Of a stretch of DNA of 42,528 nt, positions 15,032-23,829 are shown piece by piece. The position numbers and the translations under genes were made by a program. Position 1 is the stretch's first letter; the number at the start of each line of letters is the position of its first letter. The DNA is from Roseomonas sp. (GTDB lineage Bacteria; Pseudomonadota; Alphaproteobacteria; Acetobacterales; Acetobacteraceae), in assembly GCA_020249505.1 (NCBI GenBank), contig JADCFN010000071.1, forward strand, positions 1 to 42,528. Reading direction: 5' to 3'. A model generated the notes under the pieces. It was not told the origin of the DNA, ran no database searches, and was given only the letters and a program-made list of their open reading frames with translations.

Positions 15032-15619
15032 ATGTTCGCAACCCTATCCGCGGGCCTGCGCCAAGGCGCCGTGCTTGCCCTGCCGCTTTTGGCGCTGATC
15101 GGCTGCGCCACGCCCACCCCGGAACCGCCGGTAGTGGCCTCCACCACCCGCGAAATGGTGGCGGCGGTTGATCGGGTGGATGCCCGTACCCGAACCATTG
15201 TGGTGCGCGGGCCGGACAATAAGCCGCAAACCCTGCAGCTTGGCCCGGAAATCCGCAATTTCGATCAAATCCGCCGTGGTGACCGCGTGCGGCTGCATTA
15301 TGAGGAAGCCGTCGCCGTGCGCATGGCCCCCCGCGGCAGCCGGATGGAACCTGAAACCGTGATTGGTGCCGCCCGCGCTGAACCTGGCGCCCGCCCCGCC
15401 GCCGGTGCTGCCGCCGCGACCCGCGCCCAGGTGCGCATCACCGCCCTGGATACCGCGAACAACACAGTAAGCTTCGTCGGCCCATCCCGCGTGGAGCGTA
15501 ACGTGTCGGTCCGCGCCCCAGAATTGCAGGCATTCCTGAGGACACTCAGCGTGGGTGACCGGGTGGATGTTGCCATCGCCGAAGCCGTGGCCATCCGGGT
15601 GGAACCGGCCGAGCGGTGA
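15032..15619 (+). CDS. Putative lipoprotein with two copies of a beta-rich domain
   Basis: A 195-residue protein with a lipobox (LALIGC, lipidated Cys25). Two homologous domains follow: VDRVDARTRTIVVRG...RRGDRVRLHYEEAVAVRM and ITALDTANNTVSFVG...SVGDRVDVAIAEAVAIRVEP. They are joined by an Ala/Pro-rich linker (about 115-135). Each copy ends in GDRV...EAVAVR, so one beta-barrel-like unit has been duplicated. I do not know its function; it is probably anchored to a membrane face of the periplasm. The start was chosen for the GGAAGG ribosome site; an upstream frame adds 7 residues. A GC-rich hairpin follows the stop. Confidence 0.75.
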   Translation: MFATLSAGLRQGAVLALPLLALIGCATPTPEPPVVASTTREMVAAVDRVDARTRTIVVRGPDNKPQTLQLGPEIRNFDQIRRGDRVRLHYEEAVAVRMAPRGSRMEPETVIGAARAEPGARPAAGAAAATRAQVRITALDTANNTVSFVGPSRVERNVSVRAPELQAFLRTLSVGDRVDVAIAEAVAIRVEPAER

Positions 15620-15627
15620 CGGGTCTG

Positions 15628-15651
15628 GGCGCCCGCGAGGCCGCGGGCGCC
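15628..15651 (+). terminator. GC-rich hairpin after the lipoprotein gene
   Basis: A perfect 10-bp stem, GGCGCCCGCG / CGCGGGCGCC, with a 4-nt loop lies 8 bp after the stop. It lacks a T-run, so termination is possible but uncertain. Confidence 0.4.
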
Positions 15652-15658
15652 CCCCCTA

Positions 15659-15688
15659 TTGATCTAGATTACGAAATCTCCATATTAT
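15659..15688 (+). promoter_or_regulatory. Possible promoter of the Bax-inhibitor-1 gene
   Basis: TTGATC and TATTAT separated by 18 nt lie in a short AT-rich island between two GC-rich genes. This is about 45 nt before the start at 15733, on the correct strand and after the preceding hairpin. Confidence 0.4.
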
Positions 15689-15732
15689 CAGCGAACGGGG
15701 AATCCTCCCCATCAACAGGAGTCTTACTCGTC

Positions 15733-16515
15733 ATGGCCTTTGGTCCCGACACGCGTTTTACCACCGGCTGGGGTCGCCCCGTCGCAGCCGATGCGGCCGC
15801 GATTGATGCCGGGCTGCGGGCATATATGCTCCGCGTCTATAACTGGATGGCGTCTGGCCTGCTGGTTACCGGCATTGTCGCTTATGTGATCGCCTCTTCG
15901 CCTGAGCTGCAACAAATGTTCTGGTCGGTGAGCCGCGCGGCCAATGGCGCGCGCATCGTATCGCCGACTATTCTGGGCTGGGTTGCGATGCTCTCGCCGC
16001 TCGCATTCATCCTAGTGCTGTCCTTTGGCATCAATAAGCTCTCGCGTCCCGCGACGCAGGCGCTGTTCTGGGTTTTCGCCGCCTGTATGGGGGCGAGCCT
16101 ATCGAACATCTTCCTGCGCTATACGGGCCAGTCGATTGCCACCACCTTCTTCATCACCGCGTCCATGTTCGCGGCGGTGAGCCTGTATGGCTATACGACA
16201 AAGGCGGATCTGACGCGCTTTGGCAGCTTCATGATCATGGGCCTGATCGGCATCATGATTGCGGGGCTGGTCAATATTTTCCTGGCGTCTTCGGCGCTTG
16301 CCTTTGCGATCAGCGTGATTGGCGTGGTCGTGTTTGTTGGCCTCACGGCCTATGATACGCAGCGTATCAAGGCGGATTATGTTCAATTCGCCTATGCCGA
16401 AGGTACGGATGAAGCCGGCAAGCGGAGCGTTATGGATGCGCTTGGGCTCTATCTGAACTTCGTCAACCTGTTCCAGCTGCTGCTTTCCTTCATGGGCCAG
16501 CGCAACAGCGATTGA
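15733..16515 (+). CDS. Bax inhibitor-1 / YccA family membrane protein
   Basis: A 260-residue inner-membrane protein with seven hydrophobic segments, the BI-1 (TMBIM) arrangement. Family features include GASLSNIFLRYTG, VGLTAYDTQRIK and the C-terminal LYLNFVNLFQLLLSFMG. Bacterial homologues such as YccA modulate FtsH proteolysis, and others leak Ca2+ in a pH-dependent way; the role here is not shown by sequence. The start at 15733 follows AGGAG at 15716-15720; an upstream frame from 15616 contains no family sequence. Confidence 0.92.
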   Translation: MAFGPDTRFTTGWGRPVAADAAAIDAGLRAYMLRVYNWMASGLLVTGIVAYVIASSPELQQMFWSVSRAANGARIVSPTILGWVAMLSPLAFILVLSFGINKLSRPATQALFWVFAACMGASLSNIFLRYTGQSIATTFFITASMFAAVSLYGYTTKADLTRFGSFMIMGLIGIMIAGLVNIFLASSALAFAISVIGVVVFVGLTAYDTQRIKADYVQFAYAEGTDEAGKRSVMDALGLYLNFVNLFQLLLSFMGQRNSD

Positions 16516-16540
16516 TCAGGGCCAGGTGGTCTCATTGGAA

Positions 16541-16569
16541 AACCCCGGGGGCAACCCCGGGGTTTTTTT
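16541..16569 (+). terminator. Rho-independent terminator after the BI-1 gene
   Basis: AACCCCGGGG...CCCCGGGGTT forms a strong stem followed by seven T, 25 bp after the stop codon. Confidence 0.9.
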
Positions 16570-17207
16570 ATTTGGCGCACCAATTCTGATCTATCAGTCC
16601 GCGCAGCACTTCCGCGAGGTGATTGGTTTCGGCCGCCAGATGGGATGCGGTGCGATACGCAAAAGCAGCCGCCGCTGAGGCAACCACTTGACGTATGCGT
16701 GATGGTCAAGCCGCCCTTGGTTGCCATTTACTTGCTTTTTTTTGACTGGCGCCTTTGCAAGGATGATGAGCTTTCGCGTGGCGGCGCTGATGCAGACAAT
16801 GTCTGGTAAGGGGTATTGGATACAGGTCGTCGCGGCACTGCGCGACGACACCCCACAAGGGCCAAATCCACGCACGAGGGCAAACCCCCGCAAAGTGGCG
16901 GTGTTCCAAGGATCGCTTCGGGTTTCGCGGACCATCTCCAAAGTGCTATCTGCCGCGATGCTAACAGGCGCTACCCGCCATGCGGTAACTTACCCCCCGC
17001 AAGTAATGACAAGTTTTCGCGGCAGCTTTCCCAACGGCCCTTTCGCGGGCGCATCCTACCCAAATGATAGCCCATCCGCATGGTTGGGCTTGCACCCTGA
17101 CCGCAGGGCAAGCCAGTGTCATCCCCTATGCCAAGCTTCAGCGTCACCGCTATTGCCGAGTCGCCGGGCGCCACCGCTTGGCGTGACGAACCTTGGGGGA
17201 GAAAATC
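16570..17207. other. Gap of about 640 bp without a convincing gene
   Basis: Both strands lack a frame with normal codon use. Two observations stand out. A perfect 9-bp hairpin (GTCGTCGCG / CGCGACGAC, loop 6) lies at 16826-16849. A minus-strand frame ending at 16568 reads FAYRTASHLAAETNHLAEVL before LRGLID and a stop, which looks like the tail of a helical protein and could be a gene remnant (upstream part lost). The longer frames at 16594-16941 (minus) and 16721-17221 (plus) have no recognisable domains. The gap separates core genes from the methyltransferase and may be a junction scar. Confidence 0.4.
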
Positions 17208-20200
17208 TTGATCGCGGGTAGCCTGCTTTCGGAATTCTATCTGCGTGAAGGCATGCGCGAAACGCCGGAATGGCGGGGCATGGATGCCGCGCAGGTGGCC
17301 GCCAAGGCCGAAAGTCTCCGCGCGCTGTGGTTATCGCTTGCTGCCATGGCCAGGCCGAATGAGGCGACCACCGAACAAGAGTTTATCCGCCCGGTGCTGG
17401 ACCTGCTTGGCTGGCAGCATCTGCCGCAACAGGCCGCCGGCGGCGGGCGGCGGGATATTCCCGATGCGCTGCTTTTCACCTCCCCGGCCAATCACGCGGA
17501 AGCCGCTTCCGTTGCCGCACCGGGGGACCGTTACCGCCTTGCCGCCGTGGTGGTAGAAAGTGAAGCGCGCGAAACCCCGCTTGACCGGGGCAGCGGCAAG
17601 GGCGGCACGCCCGCATCGCAAATCCTGCGCTACCTTGCTTTGGCCGAGCCAGCCTCAGGCGGGGCGGTGCGCTGGGGCTTGCTGACCAATGGGCGCTTCT
17701 GGCGGCTTTACTTCCATGGCGCGCGCAGCCGCGCGGAAGGTTTTGTTGGCTTTGACCTGCCGGCGCTGCTGGAAGGCGCTGCCAAGGGTGATGGCGAAAC
17801 GCGCGATCTGCTCCGCGCCTTTCTATTGCTGTTCCGGCGCGAAGCGCATGAGGCTTCGGGGCCTGCCGGTAAAACCTTCCTCGACCTCGCCCTGGATGAG
17901 GGGCGCCGATACGAACAGCGCATTACCGCCGCACTTTCGGAAGCGGTGTTTGATCGGGTTTTCCCCCGGCTTGTTTCGGCGCTTGCGGCACATGACCCGG
18001 AAGCCAAGCCCGCGGATGCAGCCTGGCGCGCGGAAGCGCGCGAAGCAGCGCTGATCCTGCTCTATCGCTTGCTGTTCATTTTATACGCGGAAGACCGAGA
18101 CCTGCTGCCGGTGCGCCATGCCGGTTACGCTGCCTATGGCTTGCGGCGCCTGCGTGAACAGGCCGCGACTGCGCGCGATGAGGAACGCCCGCTTTCCGCC
18201 AGCTTCACCCGCTGGTGGGATGACCTGACCGCGCTCTGCCGCGCCATAGATGTGGGCGATTCCTCACTTGGGCTGCCGCCCTATAATGGCGGCTTGTTTT
18301 CAGCCTCTGCCGCGCCGCTGCTTTCCCGTGCGCGCCTGCCCGATGCCACCATGGGCGAATTGCTGGATGAGCTTTCGCGCGAAGGCGAAGGCAGCGCGCG
18401 GCGCCTGATCAATTTCCGCGATCTTTCGGTGCAGCAGCTTGGGTCCATCTATGAACGCCTGCTGGAATTTGATGTGGTGGCGGAAGGGGCGGGCGTCACC
18501 ACGCGGCTCAATGCCTTCGCGCGCAAGAATTCGGGCAGCTATTACACGCCGGAAGAATTGGTCCGCCTGATCATCCGCCGCGCCATTGGCCCCTTGCTGG
18601 AAGAACGCCGCGCGGCCTTTCGCGATGCGTCGGAACGCCTGAAATCAGACCATCGGCCCAAGGAACAGCGCCTGACTGACCTTCACCGGCATGACCCGGC
18701 CGAGGCGTTCCTTGCGCTTCGCGTGCTGGATCCTGCCATGGGGTCCGGGCATTTCCTTGTTTCGCTGGTGGATTGGCTGACGGATGAAACCCTGGCCGCG
18801 CAGCAGGAAGCCGCCGCGCTGGTCCCCTGGGGCGATTACGCTTCCCCCCTTTCCGCAAAGATCGAGGCCATTCGCGGCCATATCCGCGCCCAGGCTGAGG
18901 CCAATGGCTGGGAGGTGCGGGACGAACATCTGGATGACCGCCACCTTGTCCGGCGCATTGTGCTGAAGCGCGTGATCTATGGCGCCGATATGAATCCCAT
19001 GGCAGTGGAATTGGCCAAGCTTTCCCTGTGGCTACATTCCTTCACCGTTGGCGCACCGCTTTCCTTCCTGGATCATCATCTTCGCACCGGCGACAGCCTG
19101 TTTGGGGAGTTTGTGCATCAGGCGGAAGAACGCATTCGCCAGCGCGGTTCGCTGCTGATTGGCCAGGCCGTGGCGCAGGCGCGCCAGGCCGCGCGTGGCA
19201 TGAGCATGATTGCCGAATTGACCGATGCCGATATTGCGGAGGTGCGCGAAAGCGCCAGCATTTTCGGCGGGGTGGAAGAAGCGATCCGCCCCTTGTCGCG
19301 CTTTCTGGATTTTATCCATGCCACGCGCTGGCTGGAACCGGACCTGGGCGAGGCGGAAAAGCAGACGCTGGCCTATTTGCTGGATGGCGTTTTGGGCGAC
19401 CCGGTTGAGGTGATTGCGGAAGGCCGCGCGCGGCAGGGGCCGCAAGGCACGCAGACCATGGCCGGGCGCGTCATGGCGAAGGCGCGCGCCCTGGCGGAAG
19501 AACGGCGCTTTCAGCATTGGGAAGTGGCCTTCCCTGGTGTTTGGGAGGATTGGGAAAGCACCCGCCCGCGCGGCGGTTTTGATGCGGTAATCGGCAATCC
19601 GCCATGGGACCGGATGAAGTTGCAGCCTGCCGAATGGTTTGCGGCACGCGTGCCGGAAGTGGCGCGGACAGAGCGCGCCGCAGACCGTGAGCGCCTTATC
19701 GCAGAACTCCGTCGAGAGGGCGGTGATCTTGGCAAAGACTTCGAACGCGCATCCTGGACCGCAGAAGCAAGTATGCGTGTCGCGCGCACTTGTGGCGCTT
19801 ATCCGTTACTTTCGGGCGGCGATGCCAATCTTTACGCGCTATTCGTGGAACGTGCCTTGCGGCTGGTGAAGGCCAAGGGGATTGTCGGCTTGTTGGTGCC
19901 TTCCGGTATTGCCGCTGATAAAGGCGCATCGGCATTCTTTAGTGGCGTGGCGACCACTGGACGCTTAGGCGCGCTATTTGATTTTGAGAACCGCCCCTAC
20001 GGACCCACGCGTCGCCAATTTTTTCCGGATGTTTATTACCGGTTCAAGTTTTGTGCGCTTATCGTCGGTGGGGCGGAGCGGCGGTTCAACTCGGCTGATT
20101 GCGCTTTCTTTCAATTGGACGCCGATCAGGCTGAGGCAAATGCGCTGCCCTTGGCACCGTCTGATTTTGCTGCTGTCAATCCAAATACCGGCACAGCGCC

Positions 20201-21269
20201 AATATTTCGGACGAGGCGCGATGCGGAGTTGACGCTTTCTTTGCATCGGCGACTTCCGGTCGTGGTTGATCGCAGGAGTGCGCCACATGTTCGCACCTGG
20301 CCTGTACGCTATGCGACCCTATTCCATATGGCAAACGATAGCGAGAAATTCCTCTCCGAGTCGGGCTTAAGGCAGCGCGGCGCCTATCGGGTGGCGCCAA
20401 ATCGCTGGAAACAGGGGGCAACGGAATGGGTCCCATTATTCGAAGGGAAAACCGTTCAAACCTACGACCACCGCGCAGCGTCCGTGGAGGTAAGGTCAGG
20501 TAATCGCTATCGTGGGGCAGTCTCCATCCCCGCTACTCTCCAGCAGCATATGGACCCAGCTTGGTATCCCGAGCCGCAATTCTGGATTGATGCGGCTGAG
20601 GTTCGTGCAGCCTATCCAGGCGCTTGGTCTATCGGCTTTAAGGACATCACAAGCCCAACCAATATCCGCTCGATGATTGCGACAATCGTCCCGGCAGTCG
20701 GCGCGGGCCATACACTGCCGCTGCTTGTGCCAGCCAGCCTTGCGGAAGGTATGCAGAATCCAGACGCGGCGGCACGCGCATATATTCGGGCAGCGCCGCT
20801 GGTTCTCGCCAATCTGAACGCCTTTGCCTTGGATTACGCCGCCCGGCAGAAAATCCAGGGCAATCATCTAAGCTGGTATTTGGTCGAACAACTGCCGATC
20901 CTGCCGCTTGAAGCCTTCGCCCGCCCCATCGGCGCCACCTCAGCCGAGGCCATCATCCGCGACCATGTGCTGCGCCTATCCTATACCGCCCATGACCTGA
21001 AACCCTTTGCCGAGGATATGGGCCATCAGGGCGCCCCCTTCCCCTGGGATCCAGAAGAAAGGCTCCAGCTGCGCGCGCGGCTGGATGCGCTATTCTTCCT
21101 GCTCTATGGCCTGAACCGGGATGACGCCGCCTATATCCTTTCCACCTTCCCGATCATCCAGCGGGAGGAGGAGGAACAATTCGCCGGCCGCTTCCGTTCC
21201 CGCGACCTGATCCTGGGCTACATGGCAGCCTTCACCGCCGGAGACCCGGATAGCCGCATTTCAGCGTGA
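17208..21269 (+). CDS. Large Eco57I/type IIG-like restriction-modification methyltransferase
   Basis: A 1353-residue protein. The N-terminal part (about 50-220) resembles the nuclease-like domain of type IIG enzymes (TEQEFIRPVLDLLGW, then D in RDIPDALLF, then VVVESEA, QILRYL and GLLTNGRFWRLY). The expected E-x-K is E117-S-E119, so catalytic Lys is absent. A helical region leads to a gamma-class N6-adenine methyltransferase: SGSYYTPEEL, motif I VLDPAMGSGHFL (506 on) and motif IV NPPW (797-800). A long C-terminal region (about 830-1230) probably recognises the target. TTG at 17208 with GGGGGAG 7 nt upstream is the preferred start; a TTG at 17193 and ATG at 17250 are alternatives. There is no separate restriction, BREX or DISARM partner nearby. 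It may restrict, or only modify, DNA. Confidence 0.85.
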   Translation: MIAGSLLSEFYLREGMRETPEWRGMDAAQVAAKAESLRALWLSLAAMARPNEATTEQEFIRPVLDLLGWQHLPQQAAGGGRRDIPDALLFTSPANHAEAASVAAPGDRYRLAAVVVESEARETPLDRGSGKGGTPASQILRYLALAEPASGGAVRWGLLTNGRFWRLYFHGARSRAEGFVGFDLPALLEGAAKGDGETRDLLRAFLLLFRREAHEASGPAGKTFLDLALDEGRRYEQRITAALSEAVFDRVFPRLVSALAAHDPEAKPADAAWRAEAREAALILLYRLLFILYAEDRDLLPVRHAGYAAYGLRRLREQAATARDEERPLSASFTRWWDDLTALCRAIDVGDSSLGLPPYNGGLFSASAAPLLSRARLPDATMGELLDELSREGEGSARRLINFRDLSVQQLGSIYERLLEFDVVAEGAGVTTRLNAFARKNSGSYYTPEELVRLIIRRAIGPLLEERRAAFRDASERLKSDHRPKEQRLTDLHRHDPAEAFLALRVLDPAMGSGHFLVSLVDWLTDETLAAQQEAAALVPWGDYASPLSAKIEAIRGHIRAQAEANGWEVRDEHLDDRHLVRRIVLKRVIYGADMNPMAVELAKLSLWLHSFTVGAPLSFLDHHLRTGDSLFGEFVHQAEERIRQRGSLLIGQAVAQARQAARGMSMIAELTDADIAEVRESASIFGGVEEAIRPLSRFLDFIHATRWLEPDLGEAEKQTLAYLLDGVLGDPVEVIAEGRARQGPQGTQTMAGRVMAKARALAEERRFQHWEVAFPGVWEDWESTRPRGGFDAVIGNPPWDRMKLQPAEWFAARVPEVARTERAADRERLIAELRREGGDLGKDFERASWTAEASMRVARTCGAYPLLSGGDANLYALFVERALRLVKAKGIVGLLVPSGIAADKGASAFFSGVATTGRLGALFDFENRPYGPTRRQFFPDVYYRFKFCALIVGGAERRFNSADCAFFQLDADQAEANALPLAPSDFAAVNPNTGTAPIFRTRRDAELTLSLHRRLPVVVDRRSAPHVRTWPVRYATLFHMANDSEKFLSESGLRQRGAYRVAPNRWKQGATEWVPLFEGKTVQTYDHRAASVEVRSGNRYRGAVSIPATLQQHMDPAWYPEPQFWIDAAEVRAAYPGAWSIGFKDITSPTNIRSMIATIVPAVGAGHTLPLLVPASLAEGMQNPDAAARAYIRAAPLVLANLNAFALDYAARQKIQGNHLSWYLVEQLPILPLEAFARPIGATSAEAIIRDHVLRLSYTAHDLKPFAEDMGHQGAPFPWDPEERLQLRARLDALFFLLYGLNRDDAAYILSTFPIIQREEEEQFAGRFRSRDLILGYMAAFTAGDPDSRISA

Positions 21270-21293
21270 TTTCAGTGATTGCTCCGGGGGTGG

Positions 21294-21366
<73 letters not shown>

Positions 21367-21485
21367 CCAAGGAAGAGGCGGCGTATTAGCGCCCAAGGGC
21401 TGCCTCGGCAAGGGGGCATCTTCCCGCAACGCAAAACAGCCGGTAGACACCACCCAGAACGACAAGATTTGAGGATAAAGGGCGC

Positions 21486-22223
21486 ATGAAGAAAATCTAT
21501 CCTGATGCCAAGGCAGCGCTTTCGGGCCTGCTCCGCGATGGCATGGTGATCCATTCCGGCGGCTTCGGGCTTTCCGGCATTCCGACCCTGCTGATTGAAG
21601 CCATCCGCGATTCCGGCGTGAAGGACCTGACCGTGGTCTCCAACAATGCCGGGGTGGATGATGCCGGGCTCGGCCTTTTGCTCAAAACCCGCCAGATCCG
21701 CAAAATGATTTCAAGCTATGTCGGCGAAAACGCTGAATTCGCCCGGCAATACCTGGCCGGCGAGCTTGAGATTGAATTCAACCCGCAGGGCACTTTGGCC
21801 GAGCGTATCCGGGCCGGCGGCGCTGGCATTCCCGCTTTCTTTACGAAGACCGGCGTCGGCACGGAAGTCGCCAAGGGCAAGGAAACCCGCGAATTTGATG
21901 GCGAGACCTATGTGATGGAACGCGGCATTGTGGCCGACCTTGCCATCATCCACGCCTATATGGGCGACCATGAAGGTAACCTTGTCTATCGAAAGACCGC
22001 GCGGAACTTCAACCCGATGATGGCAACGGCAGCGCGCGTGACCGTCGCGCAGGTGGAACATCTGGTCCGGCCCGGAGAGATTGACGCGGACCACATCCAC
22101 ACGCCGGGCATTTTCGTCAAACGCATGATCACCTGCCCGACTGGCTACGAAAAGCGCATTGAACAGCGCACTGTCCGCAAGCACGCGCCCGCCGCCGCGG
22201 CCGGCGCCGAGTCCCAGGGATAA
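21486..22223 (+). CDS. scoA: 3-oxoacid CoA-transferase subunit A
   Basis: The 245-residue alpha subunit of the heterodimeric class I CoA-transferase that moves CoA from succinyl-CoA (or another acyl-CoA) to acetoacetate. Features are [15 protein letters not shown] (25-39), [12 protein letters not shown] (52-63), the [21 protein letters not shown] run, and [11 protein letters not shown]. It is 11 bp upstream of the beta subunit and the two form one operon. ScoA and AtoD-type specificity cannot be separated here, but SCOT-like ketone-body use fits best. Confidence 0.92.
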   Translation: MKKIYPDAKAALSGLLRDGMVIHSGGFGLSGIPTLLIEAIRDSGVKDLTVVSNNAGVDDAGLGLLLKTRQIRKMISSYVGENAEFARQYLAGELEIEFNPQGTLAERIRAGGAGIPAFFTKTGVGTEVAKGKETREFDGETYVMERGIVADLAIIHAYMGDHEGNLVYRKTARNFNPMMATAARVTVAQVEHLVRPGEIDADHIHTPGIFVKRMITCPTGYEKRIEQRTVRKHAPAAAAGAESQG

Positions 22224-22234
22224 GGAGAAGAACC

Positions 22235-22882
22235 ATGGCCTGGAACCGCGATGAAATGGCCGCCCGTGCGGCGCGTGAATTGCAAGATGGCTTTTATGTG
22301 AACCTTGGCATTGGCATTCCGACGCTGGTCGCCAATCACGTGCCTGCCGGCTTCAATGTGCAGTTGCAAAGCGAAAACGGCATGCTGGGCCTTGGCCCCT
22401 TCCCTTACGAGGGCGAAGAAGATGCCGATCTCATCAATGCCGGCAAGCAGACCATCACGCAATTGCCGACCAGTTCCTTCTTCGATTCCGCGCAATCCTT
22501 CGGCATGATCCGCGGTGGGCATATTGACCTTTCCATCCTGGGCGCCTTGCAGGTGGCGGAAAATGGCGACCTCGCCAATTGGATGATCCCGGGCAAGATG
22601 GTGAAGGGCATGGGCGGCGCGATGGATTTGGTCGCGGGCGTCAAGCGCGTGATCGTGCTGATGGAACACACCGCCGGCGGCAAGCCCAAGCTGCTCAAGC
22701 AATGCGCCCTGCCGCTCACGGGTAGCCGCGTGGTGGATATGGTGATCACCGATCTTGGCGTCTTCGAAATCGCCCGGCGTGGCCCGGCGGCGATGAAGCT
22801 GGTGGAACTCGCCCCCGGCGTGACCGAGGCTGAGATGCGCGAAAAGACCGAAGCGGATTACACGGTGGCGCTCTCAAGATAG
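22235..22882 (+). CDS. scoB: 3-oxoacid CoA-transferase subunit B
   Basis: The 215-residue beta subunit. The class I signature [11 protein letters not shown] carries the catalytic Glu47 that forms the glutamyl-CoA thioester. Others are [15 protein letters not shown] at the N-terminus and GGAMDLVAG in the middle. AAGGAGAAG precedes the ATG. It is translated with subunit A and would supply acetoacetyl-CoA to thiolase for acetyl-CoA or PHB metabolism. Confidence 0.94.
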   Translation: MAWNRDEMAARAARELQDGFYVNLGIGIPTLVANHVPAGFNVQLQSENGMLGLGPFPYEGEEDADLINAGKQTITQLPTSSFFDSAQSFGMIRGGHIDLSILGALQVAENGDLANWMIPGKMVKGMGGAMDLVAGVKRVIVLMEHTAGGKPKLLKQCALPLTGSRVVDMVITDLGVFEIARRGPAAMKLVELAPGVTEAEMREKTEADYTVALSR

Positions 22883-23012
22883 CGCTTTCGCCCCGTTTTG
22901 CTGCCAAAATCATGCCCGCGCCGGGATCGCGCTTGACCCGGCGGGGGCATAGGATCATTTTGCGCCGCAATCTTGAACCCGGGCGCGCCTTGCGCCCTAC
23001 CATTGAGGCCCG

Positions 23013-23231
23013 ATGCCCAAAGAAGATATGATGGAGTTCAGCGGAGAGGTGGTGGAGCTTCTGCCCAACGCCATGTTCCGCGTGAAACTCGATAATGACC
23101 ACATGGTCCTGGCGCATACCAGCGGGAAGATGCGCAAGAACCGCATTCGCGTGCTGGCCGGTGATCGCGTCAATGTTGAAATGACGCCCTATGATCTGAC
23201 CAAGGGCCGCATCACCTTCCGCTTCAAGTAA
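23013..23231 (+). CDS. infA: Translation initiation factor IF-1
   Basis: A 72-residue S1/OB-fold protein that binds the ribosomal A site during initiation. [26 protein letters not shown] and [20 protein letters not shown] are family hallmarks. It leads the alphaproteobacterial cluster infA-maf-rng-yacG, with maf starting 10 bp after its stop. Confidence 0.96.
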   Translation: MPKEDMMEFSGEVVELLPNAMFRVKLDNDHMVLAHTSGKMRKNRIRVLAGDRVNVEMTPYDLTKGRITFRFK

Positions 23232-23241
23232 CGTCGCACCC

Positions 23242-23829
23242 ATGGATGCCGCGCGCTTGCCGCTGGTATTGGCGAGCGCCAGCCCCCGCCGCCTGGATTT
23301 GCTGGCGCGGCTGGGCATTACGCCCGCGCGCGTGATCGCGACCGATATTGATGAAACGCCCTTGAAGGCCGAGGTCCCGCGCGCCTTGGCGGCCAGGCTC
23401 TCGCGCGCCAAGGCGGAAGCGGCGGTGCCTTTGGCCGAGGGCGCCTTGATTATGGCAGCCGATACAGTGGTAGGCGTTGGCCGGCGCATCCTGCCCAAGG
23501 GCGAAACCGAAGCCGATGCTCGGCACTGCCTGGCGCTGCTGTCGGGCCGGCGGCATTGCGTGACCACAGGCGTGGTACTTGCGCTTCCCGATGGGCGGCG
23601 GATCCAGCGCCTGGTCGAAACCAACGTCACCTTTCAGCGCCTGACCGAAGCGCAGATGGAAGACTACATCGCTTCCGGCGAATGGCAGGGCAAGGCCGGC
23701 GCCTATGGCATTCAGGGCCGGGCCGAGGCTTTCACGCGATTCATCTCGGGCAGCCATTCCAATGTGGTCGGCCTGCCTTTGTTTGAAACCGCGCAAATGC
23801 TGCGAGGGATTGGGTGGCTGAAGCCCTGA
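23242..23829 (+). CDS. maf: Maf-like nucleoside triphosphate pyrophosphatase
   Basis: A 195-residue house-cleaning enzyme hydrolysing dTTP/UTP or modified nucleotides to monophosphates. The Maf signature LASASPRRLDLL (10-21), the catalytic-region Asp74 in MAADTVV, the KAGAYGIQGRAEAF block and SHSNVVGLPL are all present. Its last 16 bp overlap the start of the RNase gene, so the two are coupled. The substrate subclass (YhdE or YceF) is uncertain. Confidence 0.93.
   Translation: MDAARLPLVLASASPRRLDLLARLGITPARVIATDIDETPLKAEVPRALAARLSRAKAEAAVPLAEGALIMAADTVVGVGRRILPKGETEADARHCLALLSGRRHCVTTGVVLALPDGRRIQRLVETNVTFQRLTEAQMEDYIASGEWQGKAGAYGIQGRAEAFTRFISGSHSNVVGLPLFETAQMLRGIGWLKP

Noticed and set aside
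16594-16941. 115-codon minus-strand frame in the same gap
   Set aside because: No family match I can recall, no ribosome site; a different frame of the same strand gives a better protein-like tail at its end.
16721-17221. 166-codon plus-strand frame before the methyltransferase
   Set aside because: No recognisable domain, irregular codon use, and it overlaps the ribosome site and start of the methyltransferase.
17208-21269. BREX (PglX) or DISARM system
   Set aside because: The methyltransferase size would fit, but no helicase, phosphatase, PglZ, DrmA/B or other partner is present in the flanks.
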